Positions 1 to 11,700 are shown, counted from the first letter of the stretch. The stretch is DNA of 64,000 nucleotides from Cyanophora paradoxa (GCA_004431415.1 QPMI01000104.1:186001-250000), one strand, 5' to 3'. Notes: generated by a model not told the origin, from the sequence alone. Program-made: numbers and translations.

Positions 1-1375
1 GGCGGAGGTCCGATAGCGCGTGTCTCACTCGGCGAGGCGTGGAGTCGGGTCCGTGTCGCGCCGCCGCCCAGGTGCGCCGGAGTTCCTGCACGCGCGTGAG
101 CAGCGCCGACTCTGGCCGGCCCCTGCGAGAGAACTTTTGGGTCTTGCGTGCGGGCGTGTACATGCCGAAGTCCGCGGACTGGCCGATCTCCTTGACTCGA
201 TCGAGCGCCCCGTCGAGCGCGGCGCTGAGGCGGGTCAGGCGCTGCTGCGGCGGCGCGGCGGCGTCCCGCTCGATTTCGTCGAGGATTGCTGCCACGCATT
301 CGGCGCCGGGGCTGGTCCGGCTCAGGCTGGCCTCCAGGAGCTCCTTGAACCGAACTTTCGTCAGAGCGGCTTGCTTTCCGTACTGGAACCTAGGCGGGCG
401 CTGGGGGGCGGGCGGCGGGCCGGACGAGAACTGGAGGCCGAGTCCGCGCCTGTCGTACTCGGCGAGTACCGGGAAGTGGTCGGACTCGTAGGGCGCGTGG
501 CGGGGGGATACCTGAACTGCCCGGAGTCCGGCCCCGGCTGCCGTGGACTGGAGAATGTAGTCGAGCCGAGCAGCTGTCCGCAGGTGGCCCGTCGCAGTGA
601 TCCCTCGCGGCTCAGGCCCAGGTTCGTCCGGCCCGCGCTGTTTGTCGGGGAAGATGAAGGTGATCTGATCGTCCGTGCCCGCCAGCTTCGCAGCGTCGCG
701 CAGGTTCCAGGCGCTCTCGCTGAGAAGCTCTCTCCACCATCGATGCTCCGGTTCGTGTGAGCTGGCGTAGCGCGCGTTGCGGATCCGGCCGGTCGCCGGG
801 CAGACACAGCTGTTGAAGTCACCGAGCAGGAACAGATGCGCCTTGTGTCGGGCCGCCCAGTCGGCGAGGATGTTGTTTCGCATGTACTCGATGATCCGGG
901 CGCTCTCCGTGTTCGCTGAGGTGCGGCTTTCTCCCGGCGGCAGGTACACGCTCGCTACGAAGACCTGCACGTTGTCCGCGAAGCGCAGCTCGCACCCGAC
1001 GACTCGCCCCGGCATTGAGTAGGTGCGGAAGCAGTGCTTCGCCATGTCCGCGGACAGCAGCAGCGCAACGCCTGACCCGCGCGCAGACGGCTCCTTGGGG
1101 TCGTTCTTCTTCTTCTTCTTCTTTTTCTTCATCGGCTCGGCGCGGCGGGGCGCGCTAGGGTGGACCGAGGTCAGCATGACGCCGGCGTCGATGGCCTGCC
1201 TCATCGCTCGGGCTGCCGCGGCGGTACAGTTAAGTGATTGGACGCCCATGACGCTGATCCCCCAGTCCTTCATGTACTTTTGCAGGTGGCCGACGTGGTT
1301 CACGCTCGAGCACGACCGTGCGTTCCAGGTGGCGATCCGCCAGGCGGGGCGTGCAGGCGGCCTCCTCGGCGCTCA
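1..1375 (-). mobile_element. LINE-type retrotransposon, endonuclease domain (partial)
   Basis: An open frame on the minus strand runs from an in-frame stop at 1373-1375 leftward off the window. It reads as the apurinic/apyrimidinic-type endonuclease of a non-LTR retrotransposon, which nicks the target DNA for target-primed reverse transcription. Visible motifs in order are ATWNARS (about 1320-1340), a GVALLLS strand after a run of seven lysines (near 1114-1131), VYLPP, LLGDFN (812-829, metal and catalytic site), RLDYIL (551-568) and SDHFPVL (near 465-485, catalytic His). A charged linker of about 150 residues follows; the reverse transcriptase would lie left of base 1. No ATG lies between the upstream stop and the domain, so the copy is 5'-truncated, spliced or dead. 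It sits head to head with the carrier gene at 1538. The family call is secure from the motif order; the clade cannot be named from this part alone. Confidence 0.87.
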
Positions 1376-1537
1376 CGCCGATCGGCCCGCTCGGGCAGGA
1401 GCCGACGATCGCTGAGGCGATCCTCTTCTCTCCCGCGCCGACCCCCACGCTCCTCGGTCGGCGCGGCGCCGCCCCGCGTCCGAAGCATCGCCTGCCCGGC
1501 GGCCGACTGCTGACTCGCGCCCCGAACCGCAGCGAAC

Positions 1538-4042
1538 ATGTTCGCCAGTGGAGTTGCTCGGCTGGTGGCCATCTCGGCCACGCACCCGATCGGCGCGCCG
1601 CTCTCCCGCCCGCCCGCCCGCCGCCCAGCCCGCGACGACAGCTGACCGCTCCGGCGCAGACACTGTGAAGACCAAAGTGCAGACGAGCCGCGGCGAGCCG
1701 CGCCCCGCGCTGGAAACGCTGCGGCTCATCGTGAAGCAGCAAGGAGTCACGGGGCTCTACGCCGGCGAGTTCAATCCAGTACCCCTGAGCCTCGAGGTCC
1801 CCCATCTGATACTGTACCCGGCAGGCCTCGACGGGACGATGATAGGGCAGGTGCCTTACTCGGCCGTCGCCTTCGGCATCTACGAGTTCCTGGTACCCCC
1901 CCAGCCCGACATCCCTCCGTACCCGTACCCCGTACCCCGTTTGGTAACCCGTGCCCCGCAGAAGGAGCTCCTGGTCCCGCAACTTCCCCCCTCCCTCTTC
2001 GCGCACATCCTCTGCTACCTCGGTACCCCCTTACCCCATCAATCGCACCCGTAACCCCGGTGGTCTGACCCCGTACCCCCGCCCCGGCAGTCTGCGGCTC
2101 GCTGGGAGACCTCACCGGCTCGCTCATCGTCGTTCCCAGCGAGGTCGTGAAGACGAGGCTGCAGGTAGCGGCTTGGATCGCTGTACCCCCTGCCACCTGC
2201 GTTCTCACGTACAACCCCCCCCCCCCCTCGTCAGGCGGGTACGTACGCAACGGCGAAGGAGGCGATCGATTCGATCCTGGAGGATACAGGATTCCGGGGC
2301 TTCCACCCCCAGGTAGCCCCTCCCCTCCCCACCCCCTTCCCCCCCCCCGCCCTTTGGACTCCCTCCCCCTAACCCTCCCCCCCTCTTTGGCCTCCCCTCC
2401 CCTTCGCCCCCCCCCTCCCTTTCCTCCGCTGCTTATTCATTCGGGACGTACCCTTCCGCGCCATCCAGGTACCCCCGCTCCCTTCCCTCTTCGTTTTTAC
2501 AGTACCCCAGCCCTTTACAACCTGTACCCCCAGGCGACGGTCTTCGAGCTGCTGCGCCTCGCGCCCTCGCTGTGCGACAACATCCTCGCGATGGGTATGA
2601 TCGCCGGGGCCGTCGCGGCCGCCCTCACTACCCCCCTGGACGTCGTCAAGGCGCGCCGCTGTACCCCTCCCGTGCAATTCGATCGATCGATACCGATTTT
2701 TTTTTGAAAGTCTGCTGCATTCGTACACACTTGACAACAGTCCCCCGCTCCGGCGGCTCCACGCCTACCGGATACTGAGATGCTGACTGCAAGAGGAGAT
2801 AGATAACAAGAGTGCTACAGCTAGTAGTCGTGTCGAGCTAGTGCCTTAGCTGTAGTCTACCGAGTCGTCTCCAGAACATAATATGCGCCGGTCCTCTAGC
2901 AGTGAGCGCGGCAGAAAGATGTAGGCCCAGAAAACCGGAGCCCCGTTAGTTAGGGCCCGGATGAAAAACTGGTGGTCGCGCAGCAAGAGCCGCGCTCCTC
3001 AGCCGCCTCCACGGCGAGCGCTGAGTCCAGAGTCGCCGCCAGCCGCCGAGCTGCAGCGCCGCGCAGCGAGCCGCGCGTCAACATCGCGGGCAGCTGCAGC
3101 TGGGCGCGGCATCGCCAATGCCCGCGGGAACCCAGGCTGGTCGGCGGGAGCCGAGCAGCACGCCATCTCCTCCAGAGCCCGAGCACCGCGCCCTTCTCTG
3201 CGTCGCTCCTCCTACTGCCGCGGCCAGCTTGGTCCGCCCTCGCTAGATTTGCGCCTAGACATGCTGGAACGCGCGGGCGCTGTTGCGCAGAGCGGCGCCG
3301 ACGCAGAGAAGCCCGAACTAGAGGCAATGAGCACTGCTGAGACCGCTGATCTGACCTGGGGGCCGCACGCCCAACCGCGCCCGCCGACGAACGAATCGCC
3401 TAACGGACACTGCGGCTAAGCGGCTAGAAGCGCTTCTAGACCTTACTGAGGCGACCTGTGCCCTCCGGGCGCGCGCCCGGCGGGCGCTTCTCCCGCCCCG
3501 CCGACCTACGTTGCGCGCCCTTCCCGGGGTACAGAATCTCGATCGATCGATACCGAGCTGATTCGATCCGGGCGGCCGCGGCAGACGCGCCTCATGGCCC
3601 AGCTGCAGGACCCGCACGCGGCGCCGCCCACGCCGGCGCCCGACGGCGCCCCGCGGGACCCGGCCCCCTACCGTGGCGCCATCAACGTCCGCCCGCCCGC
3701 CCGAGCTCATCTGAGCTTCGTTCGCCGAGTTCGCTGAGTCGCGCATGCGCAGGCGCTGGTTCGGATCGCTGCGGAGGAGGGCCCCGGGCGCGGGGCGCCG
3801 CGGCGCTGCAGCCTGCAGCCGCTGAGCCTGCAGTGCGGCTCGGCCCGCGCCGGGCCGCGCGTCCGGATCCCGGAGTCCTCAGGGCCTCGTCGATCATAGA
3901 GCTGCGGCTCGAGCTCAAAACCCCGGCTCGAGCCGGCTCGAGCCGGCCCGCTCCAGCCTCGAGCCAGCTCGAGCCGGGCTCGAGCCGACCTACGGGCCCG
4001 GCCCGCGGGGGGAGGGGGGAGGCCTTAGTACTCAGGCCTTAG
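1538..4042 (+). CDS. Mitochondrial carrier family protein, S-adenosylmethionine carrier-like (SLC25A26-like)
   Basis: About ten exons encode a three-repeat carrier of the mitochondrial inner membrane. Repeat 1 has ATHPIDTVKTKVQ, repeat 2 has PSEVVKTRLQ and repeat 3 has TTPLDVVKTRLMAQ, each matching the P-x-[DE]-x-x-[KR]-x-[KR]-x-[QR] signature; IRDVPFRAIQ follows repeat 2. The wording around the repeats (GLYAGLDG, VPYSAVAFGIYEFL, GMIAGAVAAALTTPLD) resembles SAM carriers, but that substrate is an inference. Approximate exons: 1538-1592, 1660-1764, 1825-1892, 1962-2022, 2091-2164, 2235-2312, one near 2431-2468, 2534-2650, 3585-3686, 3753 onward, with a poorly defined last exon ending near 4042. 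Three introns are GC-AG (1593-1659, 1765-1824, 2651-3584); several others start GTACCCC. The intron at 2313 has no AG before the next exon. The first exon may not be the true N-terminus, because an acceptor-like CAG stands just before the ATG. Confidence 0.72.
2697..3538 (-). mobile_element. Retroposed insert with poly(A) tail and 18-bp target-site duplication
   Basis: An 842-bp insert lies inside the carrier intron 2651-3584. It is flanked by the identical 18-mer TCGATCGATCGATACCGA at 2679-2696 and 3539-3556. Its left end is nine T residues (2697-2705), the complement of a short poly(A) tail, so the element points along the minus strand. This is the signature of target-primed retroposition (LINE 3' end, SINE or processed transcript). 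The body is GC-rich and codes for nothing I recognise. The host intron keeps its splice sites, so the insertion is probably neutral for the carrier. Confidence 0.7.
3628..3921 (+). repeat. 294-bp direct repeat, copy 1 (inside carrier gene)
   Basis: This copy includes most of carrier exon 3585-3686, the following intron and the exon starting 3753. It recurs 757 bp downstream at 4385-4678 with no difference that I could see. As it is embedded in the intact gene context, it is taken as the source copy. Confidence 0.9.
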
Positions 4043-4384
4043 AACTTTAGTACTATTAATATCCAACCTCTTAAATATTTCCTGCTTTACAGTAGGCCGT
4101 AATATATGCCGCCGTATACGTCCTGTAGGCTGTAGAACTAGTTAATTTAGTACAGGAAAATAATATAATTAGTACTTTGCCAGTAATTAGTATACTTTGC
4201 TAGCTGCTATAGCAGCTGGTATTAGCCTGGTAAAAGTTTAGTAGATCACTGATCATGAGTCAGTCACTGATGAGTCTTCGGCGGACTCGACACGTACGTA
4301 CTAGTATACTCTTCGCGGGGCTTGTGTATGGCGGAGGCGGGTACAGTAAATTGAAAACACGCAGGCTCGGGCAAATTAAACCGG

Positions 4385-4678
4385 CCACGCCGGCGCCCGA
4401 CGGCGCCCCGCGGGACCCGGCCCCCTACCGTGGCGCCATCAACGTCCGCCCGCCCGCCCGAGCTCATCTGAGCTTCGTTCGCCGAGTTCGCTGAGTCGCG
4501 CATGCGCAGGCGCTGGTTCGGATCGCTGCGGAGGAGGGCCCCGGGCGCGGGGCGCCGCGGCGCTGCAGCCTGCAGCCGCTGAGCCTGCAGTGCGGCTCGG
4601 CCCGCGCCGGGCCGCGCGTCCGGATCCCGGAGTCCTCAGGGCCTCGTCGATCATAGAGCTGCGGCTCGAGCTCAAAAC
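4385..4678 (+). pseudogene. Duplicated fragment of the carrier gene (copy 2 of the 294-bp repeat)
   Basis: This matches 3628-3921 base for base as far as read. It carries the exon piece ending YRGAIN, the intron and the exon beginning ALVRIAAEEGP, but has no upstream carrier exons, so it is a fragment and not a gene. It ends abruptly at CTCAAAAC, eight bases before a perfect hairpin (4686-4735), which may have played a part in the duplication. Confidence 0.8.
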
Positions 4679-4685
4679 GCACCGT

Positions 4686-4735
4686 GGTCCCAAATTAATG
4701 CGTTTTCCGCTGGCAAAACGCATTAATTTGGGACC
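4686..4735. repeat. Perfect hairpin (21-bp arms, 8-base loop)
   Basis: Arms 4686-4706 and 4715-4735 are exact reverse complements. The core AATTAATGCGTTTT is shared with a second hairpin at 51694-51747. Degenerate pieces of the same core (AAACGCATTAA and similar) are scattered through 4735-4910. It could be a miniature fold-back element; no target duplication is evident. Confidence 0.8.
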
Positions 4736-5774
4736 GCATTAATATCGAAACGCTAAGAAACTGCTGTATCAGCCTGTACCGTAGTACGTACCCCTCTAAT
4801 GCAGCCAAAATGCTTCAAAACGCAGTAATTCGGTGCCGCATTATTATCAATACTAGGGGTCCGGGTCCAAAAACGCATTAAATTCTGGCGCATTAATCAA
4901 GTGTTCAACGGTTACACGGTATGAGTGATAATGAGTCACAGGCTCCGTCCGACGGTCGACTCGGCGACGAGTCGGCGTCGAGTCACAGGCTCACACTGTG
5001 ACAGTCTGTCTGCCGTGCCGCGGCCCGTGCGCCGTGCACGGCGGCCACGGCCACGGCGGCACGGCCCATGCCATGATGGCCGGCGGCCACGGGCGGCGGG
5101 CCACTGGGCCAGTGGCCACTGGCCACCGGGGCCACGCCGCCACGGTCGGAAGGTATACCGGTACGTACTCGTCAAGTCGGAAACCTCCGAGGCTCGGAAT
5201 TCGAAGATCGGAAGCTTCGAGAACCGCCCCAGCTGCACAGCATGCACTGCTAGCCAGTGCTACCCCGGTACTACTGGGCCGGTAGGCATTGCCGCAGTGC
5301 TAGCTAGCAGTCTGCTGCGACAGTTCGCCCCGGCCGAAGGCCCCAGCTGCACCCAGTGCGACTCCGCAAAGCACGCGCGCGCGTGTTGCCTAGTAGGTAG
5401 CACCGGCCTGCAGCCGCCGAAGCTAAAGCTGCGCGCGGAACTTCGGGGCCTTCCAAGTTCGATTCGTGGTCGGGTGCCGGCCCCGGATCCGGTGAGCTCG
5501 AGATTCGAATTCGTTAACGTTATTCCAATCATCATAACGTGTGTCGGCGTCGTTTTTATACATATACTTCTATACGCACGCGGGCGTTGCGTTAGACCGC
5601 GCTTTTAAGAATAGCGCATTATTAATATTGCGCTTTTAAGAATGGCGCCTCCGTAGAATGCGGACTTGGTGCATGCACACGTGTATATATTGTGCATGCT
5701 GAGCTGACTTGAGCTCGCGGATCGTGTGCAGCGCGAGCGTACGTGTACGCGTGCTCCAGATCTAGAAACCAAAG

Positions 5775-8700
5775 ATGAGGTTGGAACATCGTGCCGGTCG
5801 CGTCCTCGCGGCTTCGGCCGCGCGGCCACGGGAAGCCGCTGGCCTCGCGCTGGCGCCGGCGCTGCTCGTGATCCTCGTGTCGTGCGCGGCTGTCGCGGTT
5901 GTCTCCGGCCAGGCCACCCCGACTTGCAGTGCGTACTCATTGTAACGCGTACTCATTCAACAATTGTTCGTTAATATAACGTCACAGGTCTAACGTATTC
6001 TTCGAGCGCGACGAACACCCCAATCGAGCTGCTCAATTCGATGGGAAACATAAGCACTCCCCTGACCATGAGCTTCTGGTGAGCCTGATACCCGGTCTTG
6101 CTACTCGAGCTCTCGCTATCGGCGAGCTAGCCGACATATATATGTATATGTATATATATGCATTGACGATAGAATGACCGGAACCTTCAATTTGGATTTG
6201 CGATTGCAGGATCAAGAGAAATGCTGCCCATTCGGGAGGCACTGATATGGATTCTTACATTTTCAACGCTCACACCATCGGTGGTGCTGGTGTCAACGCG
6301 TTTGAAACGTACTTGTATAATGTATGGCGCATCTGAAGACTTCCCACAAGACAGATTGATTGAATAGTAATGTCATTCTGCAGAATGGGCTCTACATTCG
6401 GCAAATGTGGGGAAATTCCGACAAGTCTGTATCGCTTATCATCGGCGGAACTATTCCTGTAAGCTGGCCTTTCGAATTCTACAAAGTTGGCCTTTCTTGA
6501 ACCTGACAATTCTGCCTGCTACCGCTCAGTCCGATAAAACTTGGCAGCATATTGTTATCGCTTATGGTCCGCCGACCTGCTGCATTGATGCCGACGATAG
6601 CACCAGCACGACGCTTCGCAAGTATGCAAACGTGACAGTATGGGTGAACGGAGTCAAGAAAACGGTGACAAATCAGATATCTTTGCAGTCGGGTACAGCT
6701 GCAAAGCCAATCGACCCGACACCTCCGTCGCCCGTGCTGGTGTCTCACTACCAGGAAACCGCGGACAAGGAGCCCGTGGACGTTTTCAACCGTACAAGGG
6801 TCACGATTGGCGAAGGTTGCACGAGTATGGAGCTCGCCGGTAAATGATGAAAAGATGTTATATTTATCTCTTACGATTAAGATGTCAACCGCCACGTGCA
6901 CTGTGCCTCTCAGAGTTTCAACTGTACAAGGCCGAGCTCACCGAAACGGAGGTGCTTCAGATATACAACAACGGCACTAGCTGCGAGCTGATCGACAAGG
7001 GAATGTGTCAGTATTCTTGAATTATCGCCCGCTCTTAGATTCTGTTCTGCTGCGTTTACTTTGATCGCTACCGCGGGGCTTGAAATTGACTGACGTCGAC
7101 ATTGTGATTTTCCTGTTTTGATTGCAGACCTCTACTACAAGTTCAACGAAGGATCCGTGCGTTTTGCGCCCGTATAAGTAAAGGGGGCATTTATACTCGT
7201 GTGCTGATCATGAAGTCATTCTTTCGATTCAGGGATCCGTGGCGATCGACCACTCGGGCAGGGGCCTCAACGGGACTGTTCCGGCCTCGCCTGTCTTCAG
7301 CTGCACAGGCACCGCTCCAGTCGTCGCCGCGGACGTTTCCCACCGCACGTGCTCCGCCTACACGCTCTCTGCGGCGATCACGGCCTCTCGCACGGACCTC
7401 TCCGCCAACTTCAGCGTCTCGCTGTCGAACACGAACGCGGCGCGCCAGGCCAAAGGCTTGAAAGCTCAGATTACGTGCAACGCCAAGGCTGCCAACGGCT
7501 CGACGTGGACCGCGAACACCACTTCGCAGACCGTGCCCGACATCGCCACGGGCGGCAAGACGGCGCTGACCTTCTCGCTCGCGGGCCTCTCTCAAGGGAC
7601 GAACTACACGTGCTCGCTCGCCGTGTCGGGCGGCTCGCCGGCGCTGCCCGTCTCTGTCGCCGACAACACCGCCGCGATTTCCGTGCCGGCCGCGCCGGCC
7701 TCGAGCTCGCCGGCCGCAACTAGCACCCCTTCGCCGTCGCCTTTGCCCTCGCCCTCGCCCAGCACCGCGCCGGCGAGCCCCGGCGCCAGCGCCCCGCCGG
7801 GTGCGCCTGCGGCCCCCACCTTCAAGTCGGCCACGACCACCGAGATCGTCGTCAACGTCGCGCTCCCGACGACGAACGCCGCCGGCCTGACCAAATGCGA
7901 GGTCTTTAACGCGGCGACGAACGCCGTGCTCGGGACGCTGCAGAGCCCCACCGCCGCCGGGACCGTCACACTGTCGGGACTCACACAGTCCACCACGTAC
8001 GAGGTGCGCATCCTTGCATTAGTTCTAATTCCAAAATCATGATCATCTGTACGTATACGTGCGAGGCTTGAATTTAATGCTTTTGTACAGTTTTACGTCG
8101 CGTGCTCGAATTCCGCTGGAAAGGGCGACAAATCTCCCTCGGCCAAGTTTTCGAGTGAGCCAAGTTGCCACTAATATTAATTATAATTATATAAGTATAG
8201 CTATTGTGCCGCCCACTTTCCGACTCCCAGCTAGCCCTGGTCGTCGGCTCTAAGCCGGCAGCTTGCCTTGCCTTGTACCCTTTGTAGCCTGCTATTCCTG
8301 GTGCCACGTTGTTGCCAACTGGCCCGCTTATTTTAGCCCTGGGCCCTCGCTTGCCCTGCGCGGCGCTCGCTTGCTGGCTGTCGTTCTCGTCCCTGTTCTC
8401 TGTACTTACTGTCTTACGCTGTACCTGTTACTTGCTGTCTTACGCCGGCTCTGCGCCTGCTGTGTACGTAATGGCACCCGCTTGCCGTCGCCCTACGGTG
8501 CTGTACGGGCCTGTCCGGATCCCTCTCTGCTTGGGGCGCCTCTGGGCCTAGCCAACTGCTTAGCGCATCCCGCTCAGCGCATGGGGGCTGCTGCGTTGGG
8601 CTTCGACTTTTTAGCTCGTATGCCTGGGGACGAACGCTGCGCTCTTGCCCGAACCCCTGGACAAGCACGCCATCGTTTGCCTCGGCTTGCGCGTACGGCC

Positions 8701-11700
8701 TCCACTCTCTTGTAGTGGGAAGCGCCTATGCGGCAGAGCTTAGCAATACTAACCGCATGGTTCATGCCTTTCCACCCGCCACTGCGCCTTTCTTGCTTAC
8801 GGACCTGGCGCACCACTCTTTCTGTAGTGGGAAGCGTCCGCCAATCCGTCTATTGAGCCGCATGCGCTCACAGTCATCTAAACGTGCCGTGGCTGCGCTC
8901 AAGAGCAAATGCTGATGCAGCCCGCGCGCATGTCGAGTGAAACTGTATTGCATTGTATCGGGGGACGACACCACAACGTACTACTAAATGTATTGTATGT
9001 GGAGCAACACCCTCTACATCTACACACGTCGTCATTACGATCGAATTGCGTGTTGACGCCGATCGAATGATGATCTTGTTGTCGTCGTGGCATGTCGTTT
9101 CTTCCCTGGTCCACGTGCAGTGAGACGTATGATGATTAAAGCTGTCTGACTGAGTATTCTTCACAAACATACCTTCTTTTCGTCGTCGTCTTGTTTTGTC
9201 GAGTTGCCCGCATGCTCGTGACATGCCAGGCTCGCAAGGCAGCTATGAAGCGCCAGTCAACCAATCTTTGCTCTCTGCAGAAAGTACAGAGTCAGCCGCC
9301 AAGACGTGAATGCCCTGGGATAACATGGCCCCAGTCCGCGCCCGAGGTCTCACCTACGACGGCTGCGATGGCACCTCCGGCTAGCCCGAGGCACGCTCAA
9401 TGGTGGCGAGTGTATCTGAAGAACGCATGGAGTCAAACCGCTGCGACGTGAAAGCCCCTGGGATAACAAGGCCCCAGTACGCGCCCGAGGTCTCACCTAC
9501 GACGGCTGCAGTGGCGCCTGCGGACCTCCCGAGGCACGCTCAGCGCGGCGAGTGGCATCCCTCGTGAGGATCACTCCACTTGACTCCACCCTGCATCCAG
9601 AGGACGTGCGGCTCCGCGTCTCTCTCGGCTCTGCGGGTTGCGTACGCGTCAGTGGAAGCCGGCGCAGCTCCACTTGACAGCGATCTCTATGCGAGGAAGC
9701 GCATCTATCTGTTGTCAAGCCTACCGGGCGCACTGTCGCACCTAGTCGGCAGACAAGATGCCAAGACCTTGCCCTGGCTCCGACGACGTAGCTGCCCTTC
9801 TCCGGGACGTCCAGCTCGTCAAGCCAGATGTCAGTCGCTTCACGCACATCTCAAGCGTGTGCGAACTGTCGTTTTCTTCCTGTCGTGGGCGTTTGATCAG
9901 CGACCGAGGCCTGTTCAGCGGGCGGAGGTCTGACCGAGGCCTGTCCGGCGGGCGGAGGTCAACAGAAGCGTAAAGGATGCGCTCTGGAACGTCCTACGAC
10001 GACGTGAGCAGCCATAGCTAAAGTTGGACGGCGGACAGCGGACCTGTCTGTTGAGGAGCGTCAGCAAGCAGCACTGGGTGATGCCCCGCGACCAGTCTTC
10101 ACGCTCGCGCGTCGACTGCGTCGGCCCGTTGGGTGATTCCCGTGCATCGGTTGAACCTGGCAGCTGGGTGATGCCAGCTGGACGCCAGCGCTGTTTCGGT
10201 CTGCTTAGCTGTGGGTGATTCCACGCTGACCAAGCCAGCACGCACCGGCGCTCTAGTCCGGGTGATTCCGACCAAGCCTCCGCTTGCGACTCTCCGCTGC
10301 TGAGAGGTCCATACGTCTTGCCTACGACTATCACGCGAGCACCGATGATCATTCCGGGCCGCGCTGATGCTGTCTCCTGTCCCGCGATGGTGGCCTGCCT
10401 AAGCCCCGGCTACGCGCTGCATCTGCGTACGCTGGCGGACTCGATGGCTGTATCCCATCCCGTCCGATCGTGGAGGATCCTTGGCGATGGGTCTGTATGA
10501 TGCGACCAGTGGCCTGCTGCTGCTGCGGAGCCTGACCCCGTACGACTGGCTCGCCGCCTCTACTCTTCATGGCTTGCCTGCTCTACGCGTACGCGGCTGC
10601 ACACTCTACTGTGCTGTCCGATCGCCCCGCCTTGTGACTCCGCCGGCCGAGTCACTTGGCAACGCAATGCGGCAAGCTGCGCCGAGCTTGGCCCGCAACG
10701 CGTACTCTGCCGCTGCGGCTCTGCTGATCGAGCCTGCGGTCCTACACTCCTACATTCTACATCAAGTACCTTCTACACTGTGGAACTTTCGACCCGGCGC
10801 CGCCGCAGCCCGGCGGCTTGCGGCGCGGCGCCGGTTTCGAATTCGAGCTTAGTGCTAGCGCTAGCACTCGTTTTCCCCTCCGGCGGGATTTAGAGGGTTT
10901 GCCCCGGTTGGCTGGCGGCGCTCCGCGCGCTCTGGCGTCAGGTCGTGGGTCCCTCACCCAACTTTCCTTGTTGGGCCCAGTTCCTCATACTGGTGCCGAC
11001 GGCCTGATGGATTTTAATTTGCCCCTCTGGCCCGCCCGCTGTGGCGCCGAGGACGGCTTTCTGTGCAGGGACGGTAGCCGGCTTTTGGCCCAGTGGCTCG
11101 TAGTGCGTTCAGCCTCGCCTACGCAGCTTTAGTTCAGCCTTTAGCTCGTAGCGCCGAGGACGGCTTTTTGTAGCGGGAAGCGTGTGCCGCCCACTTTCCG
11201 ACTCCCAGCTAGCCCTGGTCGTCGGCTCTAAGCCGGCAGCTTGCCTTGCCTTGTACCCTTTGTAGCCTGCTATTCCTGGTGCCACGTTGTTGCCAACTGG
11301 CCCGCTTATTTTAGCCCTGGGCCCTCGCTTGCCCTGCGCGGCGCTCGCTTGCTGGCTGTCGTTCTCGTCCCTGTTCTCTGTACTTACTGTCTTACGCTGT
11401 ACCTGTTACTTGCTGTCTTACGCCGGCTCTGCGCCTGCTGTGTACGTAATGGCACCCGCTTGCCGTCGCCCTACGGTGCTGTACGGGCCTGTCCGGATCC
11501 CTCTCTGCTTGGGGCGCCTCTGGGCCTAGCCAACTGCTTAGCGCATCCCGCTCAGCGCACTATCATTCAAATTCATAACAAGAACTGGGTTCTTTACCTT
11601 GTACATAAATATATATGCAAGTTACCTGACCGCGACTGATCGATATCGCTGCATATGCATCAAAATCTCATCATGCATATGATCAATCTAATCAAAACTG

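Larger units (their letters stand above)
4043..5774. other. Intergenic region between the carrier and the LamG/FN3 gene
   Basis: Apart from the duplicated carrier fragment and the hairpin, this holds AT-rich sequence (4040-4260, 4680-4920) and a GC-rich stretch of GGCCAC-type short repeats (about 5020-5150). An open frame at 4925-5608 has repeat-like composition and no motif, so no gene is called. Confidence 0.6.
8205..11559. mobile_element. Non-autonomous LTR retrotransposon in an intron
   Basis: Two 377-bp direct repeats (8205-8581 and 11183-11559) begin TGTGCC and end GCGCA, giving TG...CA termini. They flank 2,601 bp of internal sequence. The element is bounded by a 4-bp target duplication, CTAT, at 8201-8204 and 11560-11563. 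TGGGGGCTGC directly after the left repeat fits a tRNA primer-binding site, and the purine stretch GCGGGAAGCG before the right repeat fits a polypurine tract. No gag, protease, reverse transcriptase or integrase frame is visible, so it depends on a partner element (TRIM/LARD type). The two repeats looked identical where compared, implying a recent insertion. Orientation by primer site and purine tract would be plus. Confidence 0.85.

Noticed and set aside
4385-4678. A second mitochondrial carrier gene
   Set aside because: Only a 294-bp fragment of the upstream gene is present, with no other carrier exons around it.
4925-5608. Open frame of 227 codons between the carrier and the surface-protein gene
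   Set aside because: Composition follows GGCCAC-type repeats, overlapping frames are equally open, and no motif or splice context supports it.
8263-8715. Open frame starting MPCLVPFVACYSWC
   Set aside because: It lies mostly inside the left LTR and recurs in the right LTR; it has no domain, so it is a by-product of the repeat.
10074-10270. CRISPR-like spaced repeats
   Set aside because: The repeat is only 10 bases, spacing is uneven, there are no cas genes, and the setting is a eukaryotic retroelement.
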